A stretch of DNA of 64,000 bases from Curtobacterium sp. VKM Ac-1395 (GCF_015350975.1 NZ_JADKRX010000001.1:310001-374000); one strand, 5' to 3'; positions 8,456 through 17,202 are shown, counted from the first letter of the stretch. The notes: generated from the sequence alone by a model not told the origin. Numbers and translations are program-made.

Positions 8456-9801
8456 CGTGTGGCTCCCGCCGGTTCCCATGCTTCGCGCTGCCCGGCTCCG
8501 AGGAGCAGGAAGCCCTGTTTGCGGACGCCGTCGCCACCGTTGGCGAAGCCGTCGTAGTCGATGTCGGCCATCGTGGCCGGGTGCGTGACCCAGTGCTTCG
8601 CCAGGTCGACCGCGGCGTCCTCGGCCCAGGCACGGAGCTGCTCGGCGTCGAAGGGGCCTGCGGCCGGGGTGTGCTCGCCGGCGGTGACGGCGTCGAGCAC
8701 CGTGGCGAGGTGCTCGTCCGACCGGGCGGCCTCGGGCGCGAGGGCGTCGAGTCCGGCGCGGTAGGCCTCGACGTCCACCGGCAGGCCGTCCGGACGCCAG
8801 CCGTCACCGAGTCCGGCCGCGAGCTGGGCGTCGACGCGGAGCGCGAGGTCGATCGAGTGCTCGCCGGGCTGCGGGACGACGACGCGGGCGAGCGCCCGGA
8901 GCGTCTCGAGCTGCGCCCTCGACAGGGCCTTCGGTGCTGCGCCCGGGTCGTCGGCCAGGGACCGGACGGCGAGGATGCCGCGGGTCCGGGCGCTGACCCG
9001 GGGCGAGGCGAGGACGCGGACGCTGCTCGCCGGGACGACGGGGCCAGGAGCGACACGGCGTTCCCAGAAGGCGCGGATGCGGTCGGCGACCTCGTCCGGG
9101 CGTTCCCACGGCAGCAGGTGCGCGGCCCCGGGGACGACGTCGAACTCGCCGGCGGTCCAGTGCGGGAGGTTCAGCTCGCGCTGGGCGTCCGGGCCGAGGT
9201 CGCCGTCGCCGACACCCGCCAGGATCAGTGCCGGCACCGGGTTCGGCGGGAACTGCGTGGACCAGTCCTCGCGGCTGCCGCGGACGAGCCAGTCGGTCCA
9301 GGCTCGGGGGTCGGCGCGCTGGACGTCGTGCACGGCCATGGCGTGCGGTTCCGGGGGCAGCCGGGAGTCGGTGTTCGCCTCGACGAAGGTGTCGGCCTCG
9401 TCCGGGCCGATCTCGCCGTGGGCGGCCCAAGCCAACATGGTCGCGCGGCGGTCGTCGTCCATGGGCTCGGGGGAGAGCGGGGACGCGGCCAGCAGCACCA
9501 CGGCACGCAGCCCGAACAGGCCGTTCGCGCCGTTGACCGTCCGTGACGCCACGACCGAGGCGACCTTGCCGCCCATGGAGTGCCCGATGAGCACCCACTC
9601 GGTGGCTCCGCTGCGACCGACCGCCCGCTCGACGAGCTCGGCCATCTCCTCGACCGTCGTGCCGGTGACGGCGGAGCTCCGGCCGAAGCCGGGCAGGTCG
9701 ATGCCGATCAGGTCCAGGGTGCCGGCGAGACGGGCGCGGAGCGTCGCGAACTCCTCGGAACTCGACCCGAGGGCGTGGAGGCAGAACGCGGTGGCCGTCA
9801 T
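8452..9801 (-). CDS. Alpha/beta hydrolase fused to a gluconate 2-dehydrogenase subunit 3-like domain
   Basis: 449 residues from the ATG at 9801, which has AGGA eight bases upstream; an in-frame ATG at 9837 is less favoured. Residues about 1-265 are an alpha/beta hydrolase: LHALGSSSEEF oxyanion region, GHSMGG nucleophile elbow near 72-77, and a C-terminal PGAAHLLPWERP histidine. Residues about 290-440 are helical and resemble the small (gamma, subunit 3) component of FAD-dependent gluconate/glucose dehydrogenases, ending in DYDGFANGGDGVRKQGF. In classical enzymes this subunit is separate and carries a Tat signal; here there is none. The gene overlaps the GMC gene (ATGA), so fusion partner and large subunit are co-translated. 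Confidence 0.83.
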   Translation of the reverse strand: MTATAFCLHALGSSSEEFATLRARLAGTLDLIGIDLPGFGRSSAVTGTTVEEMAELVERAVGRSGATEWVLIGHSMGGKVASVVASRTVNGANGLFGLRAVVLLAASPLSPEPMDDDRRATMLAWAAHGEIGPDEADTFVEANTDSRLPPEPHAMAVHDVQRADPRAWTDWLVRGSREDWSTQFPPNPVPALILAGVGDGDLGPDAQRELNLPHWTAGEFDVVPGAAHLLPWERPDEVADRIRAFWERRVAPGPVVPASSVRVLASPRVSARTRGILAVRSLADDPGAAPKALSRAQLETLRALARVVVPQPGEHSIDLALRVDAQLAAGLGDGWRPDGLPVDVEAYRAGLDALAPEAARSDEHLATVLDAVTAGEHTPAAGPFDAEQLRAWAEDAAVDLAKHWVTHPATMADIDYDGFANGGDGVRKQGFLLLGAGQREAWEPAGATR

Positions 9802-9921
9802 GTCTGTAGTCCTACGGGTCACGCCGCCGCGGTTCACAGCACGCTGTACCCCGTTGACGCGTGTTTGTTACGACCGCGCGAAGATCTCCCGCGACGCAGG
9901 CTCAGCCACGGGTCCCGGCGA

Positions 9922-9927
9922 TAGGTT
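9922..9927 (+). promoter_or_regulatory. -10-like TAGGTT of the amidoligase operon
   Basis: TAGGTT is placed six bases before the ATG at 9934, with no ribosome-binding site between. This is the leaderless arrangement seen repeatedly in this window. Confidence 0.55.
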
Positions 9928-9933
9928 CCAGAC

Positions 9934-12483
9934 ATGAGTGCAGAGCTGACGCTCGGCGCCGAGGAAGAGCTGCACCTCATCGACCTCGAGTCCGGCCGAC
10001 TTTCCGCGAAGGCCCCGCGCCTTCTGCCCAAGCTGCCATCGGACCGCTTCGGCGCCGAACTGCAGCGCACGACCATCGAGACGAACACCCCCGTGGTGAC
10101 GACGCTCGACGACCTGCGGCGGGTGATCGTCGACCTGCGGAGCGAGCTCTCCGCGGCCATCGCCTCGGCGGGTGTCACCATCGCCGCCGTCGGCACCGCG
10201 CCCAGGTCCGAGTACGCCGACTTCGAACTGACCTCGGGTGGCCGCTACGGCCGCATGCAGGAGCAGTACCGGATGCTCGTCGACGAACAGCTCATCTGCG
10301 GCCTGCAGGTGCACGTCGGGGTGAGCGACCGCGACCTGGCGGTGGAGATCGCCCAGCGCGTGGCCCCGGTGCTCCCGGTGCTGCTGGCGCTCAGCGCGTC
10401 GAGTCCCTTCTGGAACGGGCAGGACACCGGGTACGCGTCCTTCCGGAGCATCATCTGGCAGCGCTGGCCGTCCGCCGGCAGCTTCGGTCGGGTCGAGAAC
10501 GCGGCGGAGTACGACCGCGTGCTCGACGACCTCATCGCCTCGGGTGTGATCGCCGACAAGAAGATGGCGTACTTCGACGTGCGGCCGTCCTCGCACGCCC
10601 CGACGCTGGAGCTCCGGGTCTGCGACGCCACGCCCGTGGTCGACGACGCGGTCCTCATCGCCGGGCTGTTCCGCGCCGCGGTCCGGCGGGCCGAGAAGGC
10701 GATCGAGTCCGGCGCCGAGTGGCACCCCCGGAGCGAACCGCTGCACCGCGCGGCGATGTGGCAGGCGGCCCGCAGCGGTCTCAGCGGCGAACTGCTCGGC
10801 CTCGGCCAGCACCCGGAACGGCTGCCCGCCGAGGTCGCCGTCCGGCAGCTCGTCTCGCGGCTGCGTCCGGAGCTCGAGGAGCTCGGCGACTGGGGCACGG
10901 TGAGCGGCCTGCTCGAGGACACCCTGGCGCGCGGCAACTCGACCGACCGCCAGCGCACCGCGTACGCCGAGCGCGGGGAGCTCGACGACGTCGTGACCCA
11001 GGTCGTCGAGGACACCGCCGGCACGCCGTCCGGCCGCGACGAGCACCCGATCATCGCGATCCCGTCGTACCGGGTCCGTGCCGGTGACGAAGCCGTCGGT
11101 CCCGGTGCCCGTCCACGTCCGGCCTTCCGCGACCTCGCCGCGTTCTTCCGCGGCTGGGACGCCGACACGACGATCGAGCACTGCACCGCCCGCGACGTCT
11201 GGACCCGCGAGCACGAGATCGGCTTCGTCGTCGATGGCGGGGTGCAGCAGTTCGGGTGCGACCTCGTCCCGCGCACGGTCAGCGCGTACGAGTGGGCGCA
11301 GCTGGAGCAGGGCCTCGGGCAGCGGGCCCGGGCGATCGAGCTGTTCCTCCGCGACGCCTACGGCCCGCGGCGGATCGTGGCCGACGGCGCGATGGACGAG
11401 CACGACGTCGTCGGGAAGAACGGCTGGGACCCGGACGCCGAGCGCCTCCCGCAGCACGCCGTCCGCGCCCCGGTGATGGGCTTCGACCTGGTCCGCAACG
11501 AGTTCGGCGGCTGGCGGGTGCTCGAGGACAACGTCCGTTCACCCTCCGGTGTCGCGTACGGCCTGGCGCTCCGCGAGCTGATGGACGACGTCGTGCCCGA
11601 CGCGCCGCGTCCCGACCGGCTGCGTGACCCCTCCGGCGTCCCGGCGCTCCTCCGCGAGACCCTGCGGCGGAACGCCGCCGCCGTCACCGGCAACCAGGAC
11701 CCGGTGCTGGCGCTGGTGACCGACGGCCCCGGTGCCGGCGCCTGGTACGAGCACCGCCGGCTGTCCGACGGGGCCGGGATGCGCCTCCTGACCGAGTCGG
11801 ACCTCACCGTCCGGGACGGTCACGTCGTCGAGGCGGCGACCGGCGACGTGCTGGACGCGCTCTACCTGCGGGTCGACCGCGACGTGCGCGCACTGGCGAG
11901 CGGACACGTGCCGGACCTCGGCGCACAGGTCCTCGACGCCGCTGCCGCCGGGCACGTCTACCTGGCGAACGCCCCCGGCAACGCCCTCGTCGACGACAAG
12001 GCCATGTACGTCAACGTGCCGGACCTGATCTGGTACTACCTCGAGGAGAAGCCGTTGCTCGAGTCGGTGCCGACCTACCGCACCAGCATCGAGGGCGAGC
12101 GGCTGTCCGTGCTCGACCGCGTCGGGGAGCTCGTGACGAAGCCCGTCGACGGCGAGGGCGGACGCGGGGTCCTCATCGGCCCGAGCGCGAGCGCTCCCGA
12201 GGTCGCCGAACGCCGCCGGGAGATCGCGGCGGACCCGGCCGGTTGGGTCGGACAAGAGGTGGTGCAGCTCTCCTCGCACCCGACCATCGGTCCCGCCGGG
12301 CTCGACCCGCGGCACGTCGACCTGCGCGCGTTCGTCTACGTCACCGGCACCGGTCCGGACGACACCCACCTGGCCGACGTCGCACTCACCCGCGTCGCAC
12401 CCGAGGGCAGCATGGTCGTGAACTCCTCGCGGGGCGGCGGCGCGAAGGACACCTGGATCATCGGGACGACAGGGGAACGCTGA
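9934..12483 (+). CDS. GCS2 (YbdK) carboxylate-amine ligase fused to circularly permuted ATP-grasp
   Basis: 849 residues. About 1-365 is a glutamate-cysteine ligase 2 (YbdK) domain, recognisable from LGAEEELHLID, ETNTPVV, GRYGRMQEQY and GLQVHVGV. About 385-849 is a circularly permuted ATP-grasp protein (AFFRGWDADTTIEH, VVGKNGWDPD, LEDNVRSPSGVAYG, NSSRGGGAKDTW). Each domain forms amide bonds between a carboxylate and an amine using ATP, so the fusion can in principle make two successive linkages. It is the first gene of a tight operon with an N-acetylglutaminylglutamine-type amidotransferase (overlap TGATG) and an S9 peptidase. Family knowledge links these genes to small peptide metabolites. 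The substrates (glutamate/glutamine-like) are inferred and not shown. Confidence 0.9.
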   Translation: MSAELTLGAEEELHLIDLESGRLSAKAPRLLPKLPSDRFGAELQRTTIETNTPVVTTLDDLRRVIVDLRSELSAAIASAGVTIAAVGTAPRSEYADFELTSGGRYGRMQEQYRMLVDEQLICGLQVHVGVSDRDLAVEIAQRVAPVLPVLLALSASSPFWNGQDTGYASFRSIIWQRWPSAGSFGRVENAAEYDRVLDDLIASGVIADKKMAYFDVRPSSHAPTLELRVCDATPVVDDAVLIAGLFRAAVRRAEKAIESGAEWHPRSEPLHRAAMWQAARSGLSGELLGLGQHPERLPAEVAVRQLVSRLRPELEELGDWGTVSGLLEDTLARGNSTDRQRTAYAERGELDDVVTQVVEDTAGTPSGRDEHPIIAIPSYRVRAGDEAVGPGARPRPAFRDLAAFFRGWDADTTIEHCTARDVWTREHEIGFVVDGGVQQFGCDLVPRTVSAYEWAQLEQGLGQRARAIELFLRDAYGPRRIVADGAMDEHDVVGKNGWDPDAERLPQHAVRAPVMGFDLVRNEFGGWRVLEDNVRSPSGVAYGLALRELMDDVVPDAPRPDRLRDPSGVPALLRETLRRNAAAVTGNQDPVLALVTDGPGAGAWYEHRRLSDGAGMRLLTESDLTVRDGHVVEAATGDVLDALYLRVDRDVRALASGHVPDLGAQVLDAAAAGHVYLANAPGNALVDDKAMYVNVPDLIWYYLEEKPLLESVPTYRTSIEGERLSVLDRVGELVTKPVDGEGGRGVLIGPSASAPEVAERRREIAADPAGWVGQEVVQLSSHPTIGPAGLDPRHVDLRAFVYVTGTGPDDTHLADVALTRVAPEGSMVVNSSRGGGAKDTWIIGTTGER

Positions 12484-14297
12484 TGTGCGGGCTCGCGGGC
12501 GAGATCCGGTTCGACGGCACCTCCCCGGACGTCGGGGCGGTCGCACGGATGACGGGGTGCCTGGCGCACCGCGGTCCGGACGGCGACGGACTCTGGGCGC
12601 GTGGTCCGGTCGCGCTCGGGCACCGTCGGCTGTCGATCGTGGACCTGTCGACGGCCGGTGCGCAGCCGATGGTCGTGCCACGCCTCGGCCTGACGATCGC
12701 CTACAACGGCATGGTCTACAACTACCGGCAGCTCCGCGACGAGCTGCACGGCAAGGGCCACACCTTCTTCTCGACGTCCGACACCGAGGTGATCGTCACC
12801 GCGTACGCCGAGTGGGGCACCGCGTTCGTCGAGCACATGATCGGGATGTTCGCCATCGCGATCTGGGAGCACGGCAGCGGTCGACTCGTCCTGGCGCGCG
12901 ACCGGCTCGGGATCAAGCCGCTCTACGTCGCCGCGGTCCCCGGTGGCCTGCGGTTCGCCAGCTCGTTGCCCGCGATCCTCGCAGGTGACCGCAACGACGA
13001 CGGCACCACCGGCGCGCACGCCGTCGACACCTCCGTCGACCCGGTCGCCCTGGCGTCCTACATGACCTTCCACTCGATCGTCCCGGCACCGCGCACGATC
13101 CTGTCCGGCGTCGGCAAGCTGCCACCCGCCACCGTCCGGGTGGTCGAGCCCGACGGCACCAGCACGGACACCACCTACTGGGAGCCGCGGTTCGAGCGCG
13201 ACCCGGCGAGGGCGGACTGGTCCGACGCGGACTGGCAGCAGGCCTTCATCGACTCGCTCCGCACCGCCGTCGAGCGCCGCATGGTCGCCGACGTGCCGGT
13301 CGGGGTGCTGCTCTCCGGCGGCATCGACTCGTCCCTCGTGGTCGCGCTGCTCGCCGAGGCCGGCCAGCGGGACCTCGCCACGTTCAGCATCGGCTTCGAG
13401 TCGGCGGGCGGGGAGTCCGGCGACGAGTTCGAGTACTCCGACGAGGTCGCGCGGCACTTCGGCACCGACCACCACCGCATCCGGATCCCGTCCGACCGCC
13501 TGCTCGACGGCATCGACGGGTCGATCGCCGCGATGAGCGAGCCGATGGTCAGCCACGACTGCGTCGCGTTCTGGCTGCTGTCGCAGGAGGTCTCGCAGCA
13601 CGTCAAGGTCGTGCAGTCCGGCCAGGGCGCCGACGAGGTCCTGGGCGGCTACAGCTGGTACCCGCCGCTCGCCGACGTCCCGCGCGACCAGGCCGCCGAG
13701 GCGTACCGGTCCGTCTTCATGGACCGCCGGTGGGCGTCCCTGCAGGGCCTGCTCGGGGAGCGTTGGCGGAGCGACGACGACACCCCGTCGGCCTTCGTCG
13801 ACCGCGAGTTCGCCCGCCCGGGCGCCGAGACGAGTGTCGACGCAGCGCTCCGCAGCGACACCACGATCATGCTCGTGGACGACCCGGTGAAGCGGGTCGA
13901 CAACATGACCATGGCGTGGGGCCTCGAGGCCCGCGTGCCGTTCCTGGACCACGAGTTCGTCGAGCTCGCCGGCGCGGTCCCGCCGGCCCTGAAGCTCGCC
14001 GACGGCGGCAAGGGCGTCATGAAGCGCGCGGCGCGTGGCATCGTCCCCGACGCCGTCATCGACCGCACCAAGGGGTACTTCCCGGTGCCGGCGATCCGGC
14101 AGCTCGAGGGTCCGTACCTGGAACGGGTCCGCCAGGCCCTGCACGCCCCGGAGGCACGGGAACGCGGCCTCTTCGACCCGGGTACGGTCGAGCGGATGCT
14201 CCAGGACCCGAACACGACGAGGACCGAGATCGGCGCGAACGCGCTGTGGCAGCTCGGCCTGATCGAGATGTGGCTGCAGCACCAGGGGGTGCGGTGA
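12483..14297 (+). CDS. N-acetylglutaminylglutamine-type amidotransferase (AsnB-like)
   Basis: 604 residues. Residue 2 is the nucleophilic cysteine (MCGLAGE) of the class II glutamine amidotransferase domain (about 1-220; HRGPDGDG, GHRRLSI, YNGMVYNYRQL). The synthetase domain has the pyrophosphate loop SGGIDSS. The segment FHSIVPAPRTILSGVGKLPP and the short spacing match the dedicated NAGGN amidotransferase subfamily (asnO of Pseudomonas/Sinorhizobium) better than true asparagine synthetase. That enzyme amidates the C-terminus of N-acetylglutaminylglutamine to give an osmoprotectant dipeptide amide. The canonical partner (GNAT plus ATP-grasp, ngg) is missing and is replaced by the upstream GCS2-ATP-grasp fusion, so the amidated product may differ. 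Confidence 0.9.
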   Translation: MCGLAGEIRFDGTSPDVGAVARMTGCLAHRGPDGDGLWARGPVALGHRRLSIVDLSTAGAQPMVVPRLGLTIAYNGMVYNYRQLRDELHGKGHTFFSTSDTEVIVTAYAEWGTAFVEHMIGMFAIAIWEHGSGRLVLARDRLGIKPLYVAAVPGGLRFASSLPAILAGDRNDDGTTGAHAVDTSVDPVALASYMTFHSIVPAPRTILSGVGKLPPATVRVVEPDGTSTDTTYWEPRFERDPARADWSDADWQQAFIDSLRTAVERRMVADVPVGVLLSGGIDSSLVVALLAEAGQRDLATFSIGFESAGGESGDEFEYSDEVARHFGTDHHRIRIPSDRLLDGIDGSIAAMSEPMVSHDCVAFWLLSQEVSQHVKVVQSGQGADEVLGGYSWYPPLADVPRDQAAEAYRSVFMDRRWASLQGLLGERWRSDDDTPSAFVDREFARPGAETSVDAALRSDTTIMLVDDPVKRVDNMTMAWGLEARVPFLDHEFVELAGAVPPALKLADGGKGVMKRAARGIVPDAVIDRTKGYFPVPAIRQLEGPYLERVRQALHAPEARERGLFDPGTVERMLQDPNTTRTEIGANALWQLGLIEMWLQHQGVR

Positions 14298-16246
14298 GCG
14301 AGATCCGGCCAGGAGGCTCGACCCACGTCGCGTCCGCACCGCGCGTCGGGTCCGTGGCCGGTCCCGGCGCCGTGGCCGGCTCCGCCGCTGACCTCGGCGA
14401 GCGGCTCGCCGCCGCCTGGGGCTCGTGGGGACCCACCATGACGCGGAACGCCCGCCGGGTGGCGTTCGTGAGCGACCGGCACGGCAGCCCCGAGGTCTTC
14501 GTGCAGGACGTCGTCGTCGACGGACCCCTGCCCGAACCGACCCGGATCACGCTGAGCGATGACCCCGTCATCCGCGTCTCGTGGTCGTCCGACGGCGAGT
14601 GGCTCGCCGTGGCCATCGCGACCGACGGCGGCGTGAAGCAGCAGGTCTGGGTGGTCCGACCCGACGGCACCGACCCCGCGCAGATCGCCGGGTCCCGGTA
14701 CCAGCACGCCGAACTCGGGCCGTGGAGCCGCAGCGGCCACCGGGTCGTCATCACGCTGCCCTCGACCGAGGCCGACCAGCCAGCCCGCGCGTACCTCGTC
14801 GACCCCGTGTCCGGTGACCGCGACGACCTGGCCCTCGGGGAGCTCATCCACGTGCTCGACCTGTCCGTCGAGGAGCGCCTCGTGGTGTTGCGCGACGGGC
14901 AGCGCGGCCACGAGTTCGTCGTCGTCGTGGACCGGCTCACCGACGAGGACCACCCGCTCCTCACCGACCCGCCGTCGGGCTCGGCCGAGATCGCGTTCAT
15001 GCGACCCTCGCCCGCGAGCGAGACCAGCCCGCTCGTCGCCTACGTCGCCACCGAGGCCGGCGCACCCCGACGCCAGCTCGTCGCCCAGCCCGTCGGCCCG
15101 CACGGGTGGCGCGGACGCCCGCGGAGCATCGTCGCCCGGCCCGACGCCGAGCTCGAGTTCCTCGACGCCGACGACGCCGGCCGCACCGTGCTGCTCGGCT
15201 GGAACGTCGACGGGCGCAGCGAGCTCGAGCTCATCAACACGCACGACGCCTCGCGCACCCCGGTGCCCGACCTGCCCGGCGAGGTCGTCACCGACCCCGT
15301 GCTCAGCCGCGACGGCCGGAGCGTCCTGCTCGCGGTCGAGGGGCCGACCCACCCGCGGGAGCTCTGGCGCCTCGACACGAACGCCCTCACCTGGAGCCGC
15401 GTCACCGACGTGCCCGACCTGCCCGCCGTCGCACTCGTCGAGCCGACGCTGGAGCGCGTGCGGGCACGGGACGGACTCGAGCTGACCGGGTGGCTGTACC
15501 GGGCGGTGGAGCCGGCCGTGTCGTCGACCGGGACCGGCGTCGGGACGGGTGTCGAGCCTCCCGTCCGCGCTGCGATGATCCACCTGCACGGCGGACCGGA
15601 GTCGCAGGAGCGACCGACCTTCTCCGCGCAGCACCAGGCGCTCGCCGCGGCGGGCATCACGGTGTTCGCCCCGAACATCCGCGGCTCGTCCGGGTCCGGG
15701 CACGAGTTCGTGCACGCGGACGACCTCGGGTTGCGGTGGAACGCGCTCGCGGACGTCGTCGACTGCGCGCGGTGGCTCGTGACGAACGAGCTGGCCGACC
15801 GGTCGCGCGTGGCGGTCGAGGGCCGGTCCTACGGCGGCTACGCCACGCTCGCGTCGCTGGCCTTCACGCCCGACGTGTTCGCGGCCGGGGTCGCGGTGTG
15901 CGGCATGAGCGACTTCGCGACGTTCTACCGGGACACCGAGCCCTGGATCGCGGCAGCGGCGGCGACGAAGTACGGCCACCCCGTGGACGACGCCGCGCTG
16001 CTCGACGCCCTGTCGCCGATGCGCGCGATCGACGAGGTGACCGCGCCGCTGCTCGTCGTGCACGGCGAACTCGACACGAACGTGCCGATCGGTGAGGCGC
16101 ACCAGGTCGTCGCCGCGCTGCGGGAGCGGTCGCACGACGTCGCCTACCTGGAGCTCGAGGGCGAGGGGCACGAGTACCGCCGCCGGTCGTCGCAGGCGCT
16201 CCTCGTGCGCCGCATGGTCGAGTTCCTGGCGTCGCGCCTGGCCTGA
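14294..16246 (+). CDS. S9 family serine peptidase (acylaminoacyl-peptidase/prolyl oligopeptidase-like)
   Basis: 650 residues. The start is GTG within the GTGA overlap with the amidotransferase stop. An N-terminal beta-propeller of WD/TolB-like repeats (about 40-390: DRHGSPEVF, SWSSDGEW) precedes an alpha/beta hydrolase domain (about 400-650). The latter has the oxyanion segment HGGPESQ, nucleophile GRSYGGY, aspartate in HGELDTNVP and histidine in GEGHEYRR. In the proteobacterial NAGGN locus the third gene is an unrelated peptidase, so an S9 enzyme fits the same slot: turnover or trimming of the peptide product. No signal peptide, so it is cytoplasmic. It could also be a general oligopeptidase that is only coincidentally translated with the pair, but the overlap argues against that. 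Confidence 0.88.
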   Translation: MSEIRPGGSTHVASAPRVGSVAGPGAVAGSAADLGERLAAAWGSWGPTMTRNARRVAFVSDRHGSPEVFVQDVVVDGPLPEPTRITLSDDPVIRVSWSSDGEWLAVAIATDGGVKQQVWVVRPDGTDPAQIAGSRYQHAELGPWSRSGHRVVITLPSTEADQPARAYLVDPVSGDRDDLALGELIHVLDLSVEERLVVLRDGQRGHEFVVVVDRLTDEDHPLLTDPPSGSAEIAFMRPSPASETSPLVAYVATEAGAPRRQLVAQPVGPHGWRGRPRSIVARPDAELEFLDADDAGRTVLLGWNVDGRSELELINTHDASRTPVPDLPGEVVTDPVLSRDGRSVLLAVEGPTHPRELWRLDTNALTWSRVTDVPDLPAVALVEPTLERVRARDGLELTGWLYRAVEPAVSSTGTGVGTGVEPPVRAAMIHLHGGPESQERPTFSAQHQALAAAGITVFAPNIRGSSGSGHEFVHADDLGLRWNALADVVDCARWLVTNELADRSRVAVEGRSYGGYATLASLAFTPDVFAAGVAVCGMSDFATFYRDTEPWIAAAAATKYGHPVDDAALLDALSPMRAIDEVTAPLLVVHGELDTNVPIGEAHQVVAALRERSHDVAYLELEGEGHEYRRRSSQALLVRRMVEFLASRLA

Positions 16247-16275
16247 CCGGGTGCGGCGGGACATCGTGGATTCTC

Positions 16276-16281
16276 TAGGAT
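16276..16281 (+). promoter_or_regulatory. -10-like TAGGAT of gntR within an imperfect dyad
   Basis: TAGGAT lies seven bases before the GTG at 16289. The surrounding CTCTAGGATCGAGAG has inverted CTCT/AGAG ends, so it may also be an autoregulatory site. Confidence 0.5.
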
Positions 16282-16288
16282 CGAGAGC

Positions 16289-17005
16289 GTGACCACGACG
16301 ATGCCCGGCTTCGGTGCGCAGCGCATCACGCAGCGCGGGCTCCGTGACCGCGTCTACGACCGGGTGCTCGACGTCCTGATGGGACACGACGTCGAACCCG
16401 GCATGCGCCTGTCGATCGACGGGCTCGCCCGGACGCTCGGCGTCTCCCCGACACCCGTGCGCGAGGCCCTCGTCCAGCTCGAGCGCACCGGGCTCGTCGT
16501 GCGCGAGGCCAACAAGGGCTACCGGGTCGCCCCGCCACTGCAGGGGGACCAGCTCGAGGCGCTGTTCGACGCCCGGCTCATCATCGAGAGCGGCGCCGTC
16601 GAACTCGCCGCCCGCGGGGACGTCGCCGCGCTGCGTGCCCGGCTCGGGTCGGCGCTCGCCGAGCAGTCGGCCGTGGTCGAGGAGATCGCCGTCGTCGGGG
16701 TGGCAGCGGCGTCGGAGGAGCTGATGGCGCGGTTCTTCCGCAGCGACTGGCAGTTCCACCAGGTGCTCTTCGACGCGACACGCAACCCGTTCCTGCAGGA
16801 GATGTCCGAGGTCATCACGACCCGGGTGCACCGGATGCGCCAGATCGTGGAGGGCGGGGACGACGACACCGACCGGGCCGTGCACGAGCACCGGGCGATC
16901 GTCGACGCCCTGGCGGTGGACCCCGCGTCCGCCGTCGAGGCGATGCGCGTGCACATCGACGCCGTGCGGCTGCGGTCGCGGGCGGACGCGTCGCACGGGG
17001 GCTGA
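16289..17005 (+). CDS. GntR family transcriptional regulator (FCD domain)
   Basis: 238 residues. A winged helix-turn-helix (about 15-80; LRDRVYDRVLDVLMGHDVEPG, ARTLGVSPTPVREALVQLERTGLV) is followed by an all-helical FCD ligand-binding domain with the DARLIIESGAVELAA, FHQVLFDATRNPFL and EHRAIVDAL helices. The histidines in FHQ and EH are the metal-binding positions typical of FadR-type members. The start GTG is leaderless. It stands just upstream of a six-gene carbohydrate operon with a palindromic operator at 17147-17164 and most likely represses it, with a pathway sugar acid or phosphate as effector (inference). Confidence 0.92.
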   Translation: MTTTMPGFGAQRITQRGLRDRVYDRVLDVLMGHDVEPGMRLSIDGLARTLGVSPTPVREALVQLERTGLVVREANKGYRVAPPLQGDQLEALFDARLIIESGAVELAARGDVAALRARLGSALAEQSAVVEEIAVVGVAAASEELMARFFRSDWQFHQVLFDATRNPFLQEMSEVITTRVHRMRQIVEGGDDDTDRAVHEHRAIVDALAVDPASAVEAMRVHIDAVRLRSRADASHGG

Positions 17006-17012
17006 ACCAGGC

Positions 17013-17053
17013 GGACGCCCGTGCCGAGGTTCGGGTCAGCGGCACGGGCGTCC
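17013..17053 (+). terminator. Strong hairpin after gntR
   Basis: A perfect 14-bp stem (17013-17026 with 17040-17053) has a 13-base loop and starts seven bases after the gntR stop. There is no U-run. It isolates gntR from the catabolic operon. Confidence 0.75.
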
Positions 17054-17122
17054 TGATCCTCCGAGCCCGGTCTTCTTCGGAGCCCCCGGACGGGGGGTTT
17101 GGTCGATTGTTGAACACGGCGG

Positions 17123-17150
17123 TTGCGCGATCCTGCTGACCGGGTATCTT
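17123..17150 (+). promoter_or_regulatory. Promoter of the carbohydrate operon
   Basis: -35-like TTGCGC (17123-17128), a 16-base spacer and -10-like TATCTT (17145-17150). It is followed by a genuine leader and an AAAGGAG ribosome-binding site ending 7 bases before the GTG at 17203. Confidence 0.6.
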
Positions 17151-17164
17151 TCCTATAGGAAAGA
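17147..17164 (+). promoter_or_regulatory. Perfect 18-bp palindromic operator
   Basis: TCTTTCCTATAGGAAAGA is a perfect palindrome that overlaps the proposed -10 box and transcription start. It is well placed for repression by the adjacent FCD-type GntR protein. Confidence 0.7.
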
Positions 17165-17202
17165 GGTTCGACGACGAGCCGCGACATGCAAAGGAGCATC
17201 CC

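Noticed and set aside
5523..9056. A 1177-codon open frame on the minus strand
   Set aside because: Only its last 438 codons match a family (amine oxidase). The rest is out-of-frame reading of the GMC and hydrolase genes, caused by few stop codons in G+C-rich DNA.
12483..14297. True asparagine synthetase B
   Set aside because: The domain spacing, the FHSIVPAPRTIL segment and the operon partners fit the NAGGN amidotransferase subfamily better.
13649..16996. A 1115-codon minus-strand open frame
   Set aside because: It is antisense to the amidotransferase, S9 peptidase and GntR genes and shows only Arg/Gly/Asp-rich shadow composition.
17081..17100. Second terminator CCCCC-GGAC-GGGGG after gntR
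   Set aside because: Only a 5-bp stem; the stronger hairpin at 17013-17053 already explains termination.
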